Assembly: GCF_001939045.1 (NCBI RefSeq)
Contig: NZ_MKIM01000028.1
Coordinates: 771,132 to 835,131, forward strand
Origin: Rhizobium oryziradicis
Lineage (GTDB): Bacteria; Pseudomonadota; Alphaproteobacteria; Rhizobiales; Rhizobiaceae
Direction: 5' to 3'
Length of the DNA: 64,000 nt
Below, one piece after another: positions 32,754 to 42,740 of this stretch. The notes beneath the pieces were generated by a model, which did no database searches, had not been told where the DNA came from, and saw nothing but the letters and a program-made list of their open reading frames with translations. The stretch's first letter is position 1. Each line of letters starts with the position of its first letter. Position numbers and translations under genes: made by a program.

Positions 32754-35700
32754 ATGGCGAACAAAAAGACAAGCGAGTCGATTGACGATAGCGCTTTCCA
32801 GGCCCTCGAGGCAGCCCTGAGGATCGACTTCGAAAACGAAGACGATACGGCAGCGTATAGCGCCAGTTCTGAATCCGCGGAGGCGAAAGTGTCCGAGAGC
32901 CTGAAGCAAAGCAAGTCTGTGCAACGCGCCGATGCCGCTCTTCGCGAAAAGGAGCAGGCCGCCAAGCGCGCCAGCACCGCAGCGCCTCAGGCACCCGCTG
33001 CCAAGCCCGTGCCCCCTCGCCCGCAGTCCAAAGCTGCAAAACACCCAGCCATGGCACCGGCGGAGCCCGCACCAAAATCACCTTTGCTCGCCCCTGCCAA
33101 TGATACATCGCGCCGCGCGCCATCAACGCTTTTGAAATCGCTGGACGGCGGCTCCATGAAGAGCGCCATGCGTAACGCCAGCATTGTTTCGCTGGTCTGG
33201 GGCATCGGCGGTTTCACCCTAACCCAATTGCTGTATAGCTCCACCATGTGGAGCGGTGGCCTGGCAGGCCTGTTTGCCAACCCCGGCATTATTGCCATTT
33301 TGGTCGGCACTGTTTTGCCGATTTTCGTCTTCTTCTCCTTCGCCATCATGATGTCGCGCGCTCAGGACATGCGCAACGCAGCCCGCTCCATGGCCGAGGT
33401 GGCTTTGCGTCTGTCCGAGCCTGAAACGGCTTCAAGTGATCGCATGCTGTCGATCAGCCAGGCTGTGCGGCGCGAAGTCTCTGCCATGAATGAAGGTATC
33501 GAGCGAACAATCGCCCGTGCCACAGAGCTTGAAGCGCTGGTGCAGAACGAAGTCAGCGCGCTGGAGCGCAGCTATTCGGACAATGAAACACGCGTTCGCA
33601 ATCTAGTAAAAGAGCTGTCTGCCGAGCGTGACGCCATTGTCAACCACGCAGACCGGGTTCGCTCGTCCATTCTCGGTGCCCATGACCAACTCAAGGAAGA
33701 TCTGTCGCTGACGACCGAGGAAATCGGCATTCGCCTTTCCACCTCGGGCGAAGCCTTTGCAACGCAGATGGACTCACGCGTTACAGCCATTGTTGAAAAG
33801 TCTGCAACGGCTGCCGACACGCTCGGCTCGCTTCTGTCTGCAAAGACGGACGATATGGTGCAGACGGTCAGCGCCGCCGGCTTCTCGCTGTCCACAGAGC
33901 TTGATGGCCGCCTCCAGAATTTGACAAGCTCCATGTCGAACCATGGCGAAGAGATTTTGCGCCAGTTTGAGACCCGTGCATCGACGCTCGACGCCAGCAC
34001 TGAGAAGCTCAATAGTGCGCTGAGCGAACGCGCCAAACAGCTCAACGAAACCCTAGTGGCGCGCACCAAGGAAATTGCTCAGGGCTTCACCCAGGGCGAA
34101 ACGATCATTTCCAGCAGTCTGGATTCCGCGCTGGAGCGTTTGAATACGTCTCTGGATCAGAAATCGGAAGCCTTTACCCGCAGCCTGCAATCCAACGCCG
34201 AAGATGCGCTGGTTGATATTGATCTTCGCGCCGGTCTGTTTGAAGACCGGATGCAGTCGACGATTGGTCAAGTCAACGCCAGCTTTGATCAGCGTATGAC
34301 GCAGTTCACCGATGCGTTTGATCAGCGAGCAGGAACGCTGGACGAAAAGCTCACAGGCAGCCTTTCTCGTCTCAACGAGACGCTTGCCCATGGCTCTGAC
34401 GCCATTGATGGTGCAATGAACAGCTCGATCGAGCGTCTCGGCAACACCATGAACGACCAGTCGCTGGCGATTGCCATGACACTGGGCAACGGTCAGGATG
34501 TTATGAATGAAGCGCTTTCCAGCCACTCCCGCGAGTTGGCCGAAGCGCTGGAGCGCCGCCGTCAGGAACTTGACGAGACAATTTCGCAAGCACAATTGCG
34601 CATTGATCAAATCATGGCAGAGCGCGCTGGTGCTCTGACCGAATCTCTGAACGAATCTCAGAAGCGGTTTGATGATACACTCGGCAGCCGTTCCGAAGCG
34701 GTTATCAGCCAGCTCACGGGCAGCCACGATCGTATCTCCGATATGCTCCAGAATGCTTCTTCCGGCATTATTGAAGCTGTATCGTCCTCGGAAGGACGGC
34801 TTGCCGAAACGCTGGATCGCAAAGCGCAGACGATTATTGACGCTGCAAATGGTGCGGATTCGCGCATTGAAGCCTCTTTGAACGACAAGGCAGACATCAT
34901 TCGTGCCGCTTATGAAGAGAGCGAAGCACGGTTGAACAAAACGCTGGATGCCAAGGTTGAGCAAATCACCGACGCCGCCACCGATGCCGATCTGCGTATT
35001 GAAATGGCTATTGGTTCCAAGGCTGATGATATCCGCGCCGCTTATGAAGCCGGTCAGGCCCGTCTGGGCCAGACGCTTGATACCAAGATTGAACAATTGA
35101 GCGACGTGGCGACCGAAGCCGATATGCGCATCGAAATGGCCATTGGTTCCAAGGCTGACGACATCCGCGCCGCTTATGAGGCCGGTCAGGCACGTCTTGG
35201 CGAAACGCTTGATACCAAGATTGAACAGTTGAGCGAAGTGGCAACCGAGGCCGATATGCGCATCGAGTTGGCCATTGGTTCCAAGGCTGACGACATCCGT
35301 GCCGCTTATGAGGCTGGTCAGGCACGTCTTGGCGAAACGCTTGATACCAAGATTGAACAGTTGAGCGATGTGGCAACCGAAGCTGATATGCGTATCGAGC
35401 TCGCCCTTGGCAGCAAGGTCGATGCGATCCGCTCGGTTTACGAAGACAGCGAAGCGCGCCTTGCTGGCACCATCGATGCCAAGGTCAATCTGCTGTCCGA
35501 GACCGTGGACAATGCCGGCAATCGTCTTGAACAGGCTATTGGCAACAAAGCTGACAGCATTCGCGCTGCCTATGAAGAGAGCGAAGCACGGCTGAACAAA
35601 ACGCTGGATGCCAAGGTTGAGCAAATCACCGATGCTGCCACTGATGCCGATTTGCGCATTGAAATGGCCATTGGTGCCAAGGCCGACGATATCCGCACTG

Positions 35701-38700
35701 CTTATGAGGCCGGTCAGGTCCGCTTTAGCCAGACGCTTGATACCAAGATCGAACAGCTGAGCGATGCGGCAACGGAAGCAGACATGCGTATTGAGCTTGC
35801 TCTTGGCAGCAAGGTCGATGCCATCCGCTCGGTTTACGAAGACAGCGAAGCGCGCCTTGCTGGCACTATTGATGCCAAGGTCAACCAGCTGTCCGAAACC
35901 GTGGACAATGCGGGAAGCAGACTTGAGCAGGCCATTGGCGCGAAAGCGGATTCCATTCGTAACGCCTATGAAGAAAGTGAAGCGCGGCTCACCCGCACGC
36001 TGGATGCCAAGGTGGATCAAATCACCGATGCGGCCACCGAAGCCGATATGCGCATTGAGCTTGCCCTTGGCACGAAAATGGACGCCATCCGTGCGGTCTA
36101 TGACGACAGCGAAGGCCGCCTCAAAGGCACCATTGATGCCAAGCTGAGCGAACTGACCCAGACCCTCGGCAGTGCAGATGCACAGATCGAGCAGGCATTC
36201 GGCTCCAAGGCGGACCAGATCAGCGCCGCCTATGAGGCAGGTCAGGCCCGTCTGGATAAAACGCTGGACAGCAAAATCGAGCAATTGACCGATGTTGCAA
36301 CCGAAGCCGACATGCGCATCGAATTCGCCCTTGGCAGCAAGGTGGATGCCATCCGCTCGGTTTACGAAGACAGCGAAGCGCGCCTTGCCAGCACCATCGA
36401 TTCCAAGGTCAACATGCTGGTTGAAACCGTTGGCAATGCCGATGCGCAGATCACACAAGCATTGGGCTCCAAGGCAGAGCAAATCAGCGCCGCCTATGAA
36501 ATAGGCCAGAGCAATCTGAACAAGACGCTCGATAACAAAATCGAGCAATTGACCGATGTCGCGACAGACGCCGATATACGGATTGAAATGGCGTTGGGCG
36601 GCAAAGTCGATGCGATCAAGGCTGCTTATGCCACAGGCCAGGCCGAGTTCGATAAAACGCTCAACAACAAGATTGAGCAATTGACCGACGCTGCCACAGA
36701 AGCTGATATGCGGATCGAATTCGCCCTTGGCAGCAAGGTTGATGCCATCCGCACGGTTTACGAAGACAGTGAAGCGCGTCTTGCAGGTACAATCGATTCC
36801 AAGGTCAATCAGCTGGTTGAAACTGTGGGGCAAGCCGATAGCCGATTGGAGCAATCGCTTGGCGCAAAGGCCGAGCAGATCCGCGCGGCCTATGAGACAA
36901 ACCACGATCGCCTTACCTCCCTGCTCGACGGTCGCGTTGAGCAGTTGATGGATACAGCCGCTGAAGCCGATCTGCGTCTGGCACTGTCCTTTGGTGGCAG
37001 AGCGGATGATATTCGCGCGGCCTATCAAGAAAATCAGGGTCGCCTCGACCAGTCTTTGGAAGCCTATTCCACTCGTCTGGCAGAAACACTCAACACCTCA
37101 ACCGACCGCGTCGACAGCCTGCTGGGCTCTGGCGTGTCGCGCATTGAGGACGGCTTGCACAGCAGTGTGTCGCGCCTTGCAACCACGCTGGACGAAAACC
37201 ACACGCGCATCAGCCAAACGCTCAATGATCGCGGCGGCGCGATTGCGACGGCGCTTCAGGACGCCAGCACCAAGCTCGAAGACATTCTCTCCGACCAGGG
37301 CATGGCAATTGGCACATCCATCGCCGCCAGCGCTGGCATGTTGGAAATGACGCTGGAAGAGCAGCAGAAAAATCTGCGCGAAACCATCGATACCAGCGGT
37401 CGAGAGTTGCAGGACCGTCTACGCGGGTCTGCCGGTGCAATCGCATCCGAATTTGGCGAGACGGCGCGGGAAATCACCCGTACGGCCGACGAATTCTCGA
37501 CCCGTGTGGAAAACACCCTGACCGGCGTGACCGATCGCTTGAGCGAAACGGGCAACCGTATGGAAACCAGTCTTAACAGTCTGGAAAGCCGGATCAGCAG
37601 CAGCATCGAAACCGTTGACCTCAAGGTGTCGTCTGCGGGCGAAACCGTCGCTGCCAAACTCTCCGAAAAAGTCTCGGATCTCGAACGCGTCAGCGCCGAT
37701 GCAACGCAAAAGATCGAACAAACCCTTGGCACAGCTACGCAACGGGTTGCCGATACGCTGGATAGCCGCACATCGATCATTGATGAGCGTCTTTCAACCA
37801 TGGACCGCGCGCTGAATGTTGGTCTGCAAAATGTGAACAACACGATTGAAGGCAAAGCTGCGGGTCTTGCCACATCCCTGCGCGAAGCCGTCATGGATGC
37901 CACCCGCGAAATCGACGCCGAAGCGCAAAAATCTGCCGAGTTGCTCAGCCGTACTGGAGAGCAATTCACAACATCTGTGAGCGCCAGGAACGAAGAATTC
38001 TCGCGCTCTGTGCTGGAGCAATCCGACAGCCTCGCGCGCCGTATCAGCGAAACCCAAAACCGCCTTGCCGGTCAGGGTGCGCAGCTTGCCCAGAGCTTCT
38101 CGGAAGCAGGTGACGCCATTGTTCGCAAGGTTGCCGATGCACAAACGACAATGTCAACGCAGGCTGGCAGCATTGCAGCCGCACTGAGCGACGCCGAAAA
38201 AGCCCTTGAAGCCCGCGGCGGTGCCCTGCAAGCCAACCTTTCCAACACAACAGCAGAATTTTCCTCTGCGCTGGATAGTGCCGACAAGGCACTGGAAGCA
38301 CGCAGCAGCGCCATCCGCACCACGCTGGATGAACGCACACGCGAGTTGAATTCGATGCTGGCTGGTCGCTCCTCTGAGCTTGCACGCCTGATTGAAGAAA
38401 ACGCCAAGCCAACGGTTGAGCAGTTCTCGCAAATCGGCCGTGATGCTGCGGAACGGATCGCGCAAGCGGCGGAGCAAAGCGCCAATCGTCTGCGTCAGGA
38501 AAATACGCAGCTGACGGACGCCCTCACCGCGCGTGCAGCCAAAGCTGCCGAGCAAATGAATGTGACAGAACAGACATTGGCCAACACAGCAGGCCACATG
38601 ATCAATCGCCTCACAGAAACCAACGAGACGCTTTCTGCCGTTGTCTCGCAGGCCTCGCAGTCCATGGCTGAAGCGGACCGGCAGTTTGGCGCGACAACAG

Positions 38701-40244
38701 ATCGCCTGGCGGCCACCGCCAGCAAGGCAGCAGATGTTCTTGGCAGCTCCGGACGTTTGCTGGAAAGCAATCTGGAACGCCTCACCAATGCCTCCGAGCA
38801 GGCCTTGTCACAGGTCACCGGCATTGTTGGCCGGTTTGGCGATCACGCCAAGGTGCTGGGTCAGGCATCGGATCTTCTGGCAGCGGCGCAATCCAATCTC
38901 GCTGGCACACTGGAAGAACGCCAACAGGCGCTGCGCGATTTGTCGATCGGCATCGTAAAGCGCTCCGAAGAAATCGAAAACACCATGAAGTCTCTGGCAG
39001 GCATGGTGGATGGCGCGTTTGATCAGGTTGAGCAACGCTCAAATCAGGTCGCAGGCAATCTTCGCCACGGCATCGAAACTTCCTTTGCCGACATTGGCCA
39101 GATCCTCGGTGAAACCGAGCAGAAGGCAAAGACCACGGCCGATTCCATGCGCGGTGCGCTGCTCTCTGCCGGTGAAGAAGCCACACGTTCGATCGAGCAG
39201 ACACTCGGCACTGCCGAGCAGCGCTCGACAGACCTTGCAAATCGTCTGCGTGACGGCCTCTCGTCTTCGCTCAGTGATGTTGATCGCATCTTGACCGAAG
39301 CCGGTCAAAAGTCTGATGGCACAGCAAAGCACATGCGCGAAGCCATCCGCTCAACGGTGGAAGATGCACTTGGTCGTTTCTCTGGTGCGACCAACGAAAT
39401 CCGTCGCTCCGCGCAGGAAATTCGCAACGAGCTGGATTTGACCCGCTCAGAATTGAAGCGCGGTGCCTTCGATCTGCCAGAAGAAGCGAAAGAAAGCGCC
39501 AGCGCCATGCGTCGGGCTGTCGCCGAGCAAATCAAGGCCTTGCAGGACATTTCGCAGCTGGTCGGACGTAGTGCGCAGCAGATGGAAATTTCCCAGCCTG
39601 CCCCACGCGCAACGCCTGTCAAGCCAGCGGCACCTGCTCCCAGAGCGGCAGCACCTGCGCAACAGACGAGAGCGACACCTGTTGCGCCGCCACGCCAGAC
39701 ACCGGCGCAACAGCTTGGCCTGCGGGGCAACCTGCCGATCGATCAGGCACCAGCCCCATCAGGTGCCGGTGAGCAGTCTGGCGGCTGGATCAGCGATCTT
39801 CTGCGCGGTGCATCATTGGAAGAGCAGACCGGCACCTCCACAAACCGGGCGCGCCCGGCGGCTGACGCTCCACGCAGCAATGACGCCCGCAATCCACGCC
39901 ATATGGTCGAGTCTCTCAACTCGCTGTCCGTGGACATTGCCCGCGCCATCGACCACGACGCCTCTGTGGACCTGTGGCGTCGGTATCAGCGTGGCGAGCG
40001 TGACGTCTTTACCCGTCGTCTCTACACCCTGAAGGGTCAGCAGACCTTTGATGAAATCCAGCGTAAATATGATCGCGAGCCGGAATTCCGCACCGCCGTT
40101 GATCGCTATATCGCTGATTTTGAAAAATTGCTGTCTGATGTTGCCAAAACCGACCGTGACAAGTCGATCACGCAATCCTACCTCACCTCGGACACCGGTA
40201 AGGTCTACACCATGCTGGCGCACGCGGCAGGCCGGTTCACCTGA
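32754..40244 (+). CDS. giant membrane-anchored coiled-coil protein, Growth Pole Ring (GPR)-like
   Basis: 2496 residues. Polar N terminus (1-130), two membrane helices (about 143-161 and 178-200), then about 2000 residues of helix rich in Ala, Glu, Ser, Thr, Asp and almost without Pro or Cys. Residues 712-1459 are 17 tandem 44-residue units (4 x 11, the hendecad period of apolipoprotein-like helices). A Pro/Ala-rich linker (about 2280-2335) leads to a conserved-looking C-terminal domain (NSLSVDIARAIDHDASVDLWRRY onward in parts). This matches the layout of Agrobacterium GPR, which forms a ring at the growing pole and is needed for polar growth. The ATG at 32754 follows GAGG. Identity as GPR is inferred from size, topology and composition. 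Confidence 0.8.
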   Translation: MANKKTSESIDDSAFQALEAALRIDFENEDDTAAYSASSESAEAKVSESLKQSKSVQRADAALREKEQAAKRASTAAPQAPAAKPVPPRPQSKAAKHPAMAPAEPAPKSPLLAPANDTSRRAPSTLLKSLDGGSMKSAMRNASIVSLVWGIGGFTLTQLLYSSTMWSGGLAGLFANPGIIAILVGTVLPIFVFFSFAIMMSRAQDMRNAARSMAEVALRLSEPETASSDRMLSISQAVRREVSAMNEGIERTIARATELEALVQNEVSALERSYSDNETRVRNLVKELSAERDAIVNHADRVRSSILGAHDQLKEDLSLTTEEIGIRLSTSGEAFATQMDSRVTAIVEKSATAADTLGSLLSAKTDDMVQTVSAAGFSLSTELDGRLQNLTSSMSNHGEEILRQFETRASTLDASTEKLNSALSERAKQLNETLVARTKEIAQGFTQGETIISSSLDSALERLNTSLDQKSEAFTRSLQSNAEDALVDIDLRAGLFEDRMQSTIGQVNASFDQRMTQFTDAFDQRAGTLDEKLTGSLSRLNETLAHGSDAIDGAMNSSIERLGNTMNDQSLAIAMTLGNGQDVMNEALSSHSRELAEALERRRQELDETISQAQLRIDQIMAERAGALTESLNESQKRFDDTLGSRSEAVISQLTGSHDRISDMLQNASSGIIEAVSSSEGRLAETLDRKAQTIIDAANGADSRIEASLNDKADIIRAAYEESEARLNKTLDAKVEQITDAATDADLRIEMAIGSKADDIRAAYEAGQARLGQTLDTKIEQLSDVATEADMRIEMAIGSKADDIRAAYEAGQARLGETLDTKIEQLSEVATEADMRIELAIGSKADDIRAAYEAGQARLGETLDTKIEQLSDVATEADMRIELALGSKVDAIRSVYEDSEARLAGTIDAKVNLLSETVDNAGNRLEQAIGNKADSIRAAYEESEARLNKTLDAKVEQITDAATDADLRIEMAIGAKADDIRTAYEAGQVRFSQTLDTKIEQLSDAATEADMRIELALGSKVDAIRSVYEDSEARLAGTIDAKVNQLSETVDNAGSRLEQAIGAKADSIRNAYEESEARLTRTLDAKVDQITDAATEADMRIELALGTKMDAIRAVYDDSEGRLKGTIDAKLSELTQTLGSADAQIEQAFGSKADQISAAYEAGQARLDKTLDSKIEQLTDVATEADMRIEFALGSKVDAIRSVYEDSEARLASTIDSKVNMLVETVGNADAQITQALGSKAEQISAAYEIGQSNLNKTLDNKIEQLTDVATDADIRIEMALGGKVDAIKAAYATGQAEFDKTLNNKIEQLTDAATEADMRIEFALGSKVDAIRTVYEDSEARLAGTIDSKVNQLVETVGQADSRLEQSLGAKAEQIRAAYETNHDRLTSLLDGRVEQLMDTAAEADLRLALSFGGRADDIRAAYQENQGRLDQSLEAYSTRLAETLNTSTDRVDSLLGSGVSRIEDGLHSSVSRLATTLDENHTRISQTLNDRGGAIATALQDASTKLEDILSDQGMAIGTSIAASAGMLEMTLEEQQKNLRETIDTSGRELQDRLRGSAGAIASEFGETAREITRTADEFSTRVENTLTGVTDRLSETGNRMETSLNSLESRISSSIETVDLKVSSAGETVAAKLSEKVSDLERVSADATQKIEQTLGTATQRVADTLDSRTSIIDERLSTMDRALNVGLQNVNNTIEGKAAGLATSLREAVMDATREIDAEAQKSAELLSRTGEQFTTSVSARNEEFSRSVLEQSDSLARRISETQNRLAGQGAQLAQSFSEAGDAIVRKVADAQTTMSTQAGSIAAALSDAEKALEARGGALQANLSNTTAEFSSALDSADKALEARSSAIRTTLDERTRELNSMLAGRSSELARLIEENAKPTVEQFSQIGRDAAERIAQAAEQSANRLRQENTQLTDALTARAAKAAEQMNVTEQTLANTAGHMINRLTETNETLSAVVSQASQSMAEADRQFGATTDRLAATASKAADVLGSSGRLLESNLERLTNASEQALSQVTGIVGRFGDHAKVLGQASDLLAAAQSNLAGTLEERQQALRDLSIGIVKRSEEIENTMKSLAGMVDGAFDQVEQRSNQVAGNLRHGIETSFADIGQILGETEQKAKTTADSMRGALLSAGEEATRSIEQTLGTAEQRSTDLANRLRDGLSSSLSDVDRILTEAGQKSDGTAKHMREAIRSTVEDALGRFSGATNEIRRSAQEIRNELDLTRSELKRGAFDLPEEAKESASAMRRAVAEQIKALQDISQLVGRSAQQMEISQPAPRATPVKPAAPAPRAAAPAQQTRATPVAPPRQTPAQQLGLRGNLPIDQAPAPSGAGEQSGGWISDLLRGASLEEQTGTSTNRARPAADAPRSNDARNPRHMVESLNSLSVDIARAIDHDASVDLWRRYQRGERDVFTRRLYTLKGQQTFDEIQRKYDREPEFRTAVDRYIADFEKLLSDVAKTDRDKSITQSYLTSDTGKVYTMLAHAAGRFT
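34887..37130 (+). repeat. 17 tandem 132-bp units inside the GPR-like gene
   Basis: In-frame units beginning K(A/V)(D/E)-I(R/S) and ending in (A/L)GS. Units 2-4 (35019-35414) differ at few bases. Units fall into types A (EESEARLNKTLDAKVEQ), B (AGQARLGQTLDTKIEQ) and C (EDSEARLAGTIDAKVN), arranged A-B-B-B-C-A-B-C-A..., so duplications also took place in multi-unit blocks. Degenerate units continue on both sides. Confidence 0.9.
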
Positions 40245-40265
40245 TAACCGAATTGCAAGACACTC

Positions 40266-40293
40266 AAAACCGGGGCTTTCGCTCCGGTTTTTT
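40266..40293 (+). terminator. intrinsic terminator of the GPR-like gene
   Basis: AAAACCGG, loop of 10, CCGGTTTTTT; 22 bases after the stop. It may also stop leftward transcription of the LysR gene. Confidence 0.82.
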
Positions 40294-40410
40294 GTTGCGC
40301 GCACTTGTTGCCCATAAAAGGCTCACAGCGACACTGAATATCCGCGGCATCATTTATTGGACCGATTGCGAAACGTTCCACTCGTCGGGATTGGTGGAAG
40401 TCGCAGTCCG

Positions 40411-41316
40411 CTACCTGATCCTGAGGGAATGCGACAGCATCTCGATTGTCGCATCAATTTTAGGGCTCAGTTGGCGTGCACGCGGCCAAACCAGATAGAG
40501 CGGCAAACCGTCCGCAGCCATCTGGGGCATAATCTCGACAAGCTCACCGGTTTCCAACGCATCCTGGATCAACCACGTCGCCAGCTGCGCAACGCCCAAA
40601 CCTGCCTTGACGGCGGCAACTTGGGCCTCGGCACTGCCCAATGCAAGCCTACCTTCAATCGATTTGCTCTCAACCAAGCCATGCTCAGTCGCAACGCGCC
40701 AAGGCATGGTCGTGCCATCCGGCCGGCCATATAAAATGGCCATCCCATTCAGATCATCAAATGAATGAGGAGTACCGCAACGCGCCAGAAACGAGGGTGC
40801 AGCACAGATGATGAGCTTCTCCTGGCCCAAATACCGCCTGCCCAACGCCTCCGGCCAGACCTCCGAGGCTGTGATGCGGACAGCAACATCAACACTTTCC
40901 TCTACCACATCAACAAAGCGATCGGTAAAATGAACCTCCGGCCTTAATCCCGGATGCATTTCAGCGAGCGCAAGAATAATCGGCATAACCCGCATATGAC
41001 CAAATGCGACGGGAACGTTGATCTTCAATCTACCGACAGGCTCACGATCATGAGCCACCATCACCGCTTCTGCTTCGGCCAAGTCAGCGAGTGCACGCGA
41101 GCATATGGCATAAAAGGCCTCACCAGCATCGGTCAGCGCCAAGCGCCGGGTGGTGCGCTCAAACAGCCGCTGCCCAAGCCGCGCCTCCAAGCGCGCGACA
41201 CTCTTGCCAATAGCCGAATTGGTTAAATTGAGACGACGAGCAGCAGCTGTAAAACTCCCCGTCTGCGCCGCTTGCACAAAGGCCTCAATACCCTTCAACC
41301 GCTCCGTCTCAAACAT
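40411..41316 (-). CDS. LysR-family transcriptional regulator
   Basis: 301 residues. N-terminal winged HTH (FVQAAQTGSFTAAARRLNLTNSAIGKSVARLE in parts, residues 13-45) with the LysR fold; the effector domain starts near residue 90. It belongs to the large group that often represses or activates a divergent transporter gene. The MFS gene starts 107 bases away on the other strand, so it is the likely target. The effector is not known. Confidence 0.92.
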   Translation of the reverse strand: MFETERLKGIEAFVQAAQTGSFTAAARRLNLTNSAIGKSVARLEARLGQRLFERTTRRLALTDAGEAFYAICSRALADLAEAEAVMVAHDREPVGRLKINVPVAFGHMRVMPIILALAEMHPGLRPEVHFTDRFVDVVEESVDVAVRITASEVWPEALGRRYLGQEKLIICAAPSFLARCGTPHSFDDLNGMAILYGRPDGTTMPWRVATEHGLVESKSIEGRLALGSAEAQVAAVKAGLGVAQLATWLIQDALETGELVEIMPQMAADGLPLYLVWPRARQLSPKIDATIEMLSHSLRIR

Positions 41317-41400
41317 ACAATCTCGCTATTGTGGAATTGATGTCCATAGATACTGGAAAAATCACCGCAAGACGAGATCTATGATCCACATTATTGAATG

Positions 41401-41416
41401 CTCCAAGCATTTGGAG
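41401..41416 (+). promoter_or_regulatory. inverted repeat covering the MFS gene ribosome-binding site
   Basis: CTCCAA-GCAT-TTGGAG, with the GGAG Shine-Dalgarno of the MFS gene inside the right arm. In RNA it would form a small hairpin hiding the site; as DNA it is also a short operator-like palindrome in the LysR/MFS spacer. Confidence 0.4.
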
Positions 41417-41423
41417 AGAAAAC

Positions 41424-42620
41424 ATGTCAATCAACCTTTCGTGTCAATCAGCAGCAGGCCAAAGATCCAGCGGCGGCATTTCCGTCATTTTTCTAGCCGT
41501 CTCTGCTTTTCTCATCGTCACGACGGAATTCATCATTGTCGGCATGCTGCCAGGCCTCGCCCGCGATTTGGGCATCTCCGTCTCCGCAGCGGGACAACTC
41601 GTGACGCTCTTTGCCTTCACGGTCATGCTTGCCGGTCCCTTTCTCACGGCGATGGTGTCGCATTTTGAGCGCAAGCGGCTCTTCGTGTCGATCTTGGCGC
41701 TTTTTGCCATATCCAATGCCATCGCCGCATTGGCACCCAATATCTGGGTGCTGGGCATCGGACGGTTTATACCGGCCTTGGCTTTGCCCGTGTTTTGGGG
41801 CACCGCGAGCGAAACAGCAGGACAACTGGCGGGATCAAAGCGCGCCAGCAAAGCCATCGCGCAGGTCTATATGGGGATTGCTGCAGCCATGGTCCTGGGT
41901 ATTCCGTTGGGCACGTTGATTGCTGATGCCTTGGGCTGGCGAGGAACGTTCTGGACCCTTGCCGCGCTCTCGCTCTTAATGGCAATTCTCCTGGGATTCT
42001 TCATGCCAACCATGGCGAAGCCAGAAAAAATGAGTGCGCTGGCACAAGCGCAAATCCTGAAAGACCCATTTTTTCGCGGAAATATCATACTGTCAGTCGT
42101 GGTCTTCACGGCTATGTTCACAGCCTACACCTATCTCGCCGATATCCTCGAAACGATGGCAGGCGTGCCTTCAGCCCAAGTGGGTTGGTGGCTGATGGGA
42201 TTTGGTTTATTTGGCCTGATCGGAAATTGGCTGGGAGGCAATATGGTGGAGCGCGGGCCCGTTATGGCGACAGGCGTTGCCACCATGGTTCTCGCGGGCG
42301 GAATGATCGCCGCGACAGCCTTTTCATCGTCTCATATTCTGCTCATTCCAGCACTTGCAGCCTGGGGCATCGCCAATACAGCGCTCTATCCGATTTGCCA
42401 GATACGGGTGATGAAAGCCGCATCCCACGCCCAGGCGCTTGCGGGTACACTCAATGTGTCCATGGCCAATGCAGGCATTGGCCTGGGCGCGCTCATAGGC
42501 GGGGCAGTCATTCAGCGCTGGAGTCTGTCTAACCTTGGCTATGTCGCCGCAGCGATTGCCTTGATGGCAATTCTCATATCGGTACATGTCGCGCGGCTCA
42601 AACCCCATATCGCGACGTAG
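41424..42620 (+). CDS. MFS transporter, DHA1 (AraJ/YdhP-like) efflux type
   Basis: 398 residues, about 12 membrane helices in two halves. The first half has TEFIIVGMLPGLARDLGIS, typical of the arabinose/drug efflux group, and an FERKRLFV loop between helices 2 and 3 as in motif A. The central loop near residue 200 (PTMAKPEKMSALAQAQILKD) joins the halves. Likely exports sugars or drugs; the substrate is unknown. Start after TTTGGAGAG; an in-frame ATG ten codons upstream is less likely. Divergent from the LysR gene. Confidence 0.9.
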   Translation: MSINLSCQSAAGQRSSGGISVIFLAVSAFLIVTTEFIIVGMLPGLARDLGISVSAAGQLVTLFAFTVMLAGPFLTAMVSHFERKRLFVSILALFAISNAIAALAPNIWVLGIGRFIPALALPVFWGTASETAGQLAGSKRASKAIAQVYMGIAAAMVLGIPLGTLIADALGWRGTFWTLAALSLLMAILLGFFMPTMAKPEKMSALAQAQILKDPFFRGNIILSVVVFTAMFTAYTYLADILETMAGVPSAQVGWWLMGFGLFGLIGNWLGGNMVERGPVMATGVATMVLAGGMIAATAFSSSHILLIPALAAWGIANTALYPICQIRVMKAASHAQALAGTLNVSMANAGIGLGALIGGAVIQRWSLSNLGYVAAAIALMAILISVHVARLKPHIAT

Positions 42621-42637
42621 GACGATTGCAGTATTTG

Positions 42638-42735
42638 TTCAATCGGAACCGATCTGAGGTGAACTTATGCAGCAGATCGAAAAACCGACAAAAAGCCTTT
42701 GTGCGCCAGAGATGGCGCACAGCATTCTCACGCGC
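42638..42735. repeat. intergenic repeat family 2, copy 2
   Basis: AATCGG-AA-CCGATC hairpin, the shared TATGCAGCAGAT segment, and a TGTGCGCCA/TGGCGCACA hairpin. Mirrors the copy at 21488. It sits between the MFS and DUF6481 stops and may supply 3' hairpins for both. Confidence 0.6.
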
Positions 42736-42740
42736 TTGAT

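Noticed and set aside
34053..37028. 991-codon open frame on the reverse strand
   Set aside because: It lies wholly inside the repeat region of the GPR-like gene; the 132-bp in-frame repeats with biased codons keep the complementary frame free of stops. Its translation simply mirrors the repeats and has no own start signals.
34887..37130. Regularly spaced repeats suggesting a CRISPR array
   Set aside because: Units are contiguous, 132 bp long, in frame and without unique spacers; they encode a helical rod.
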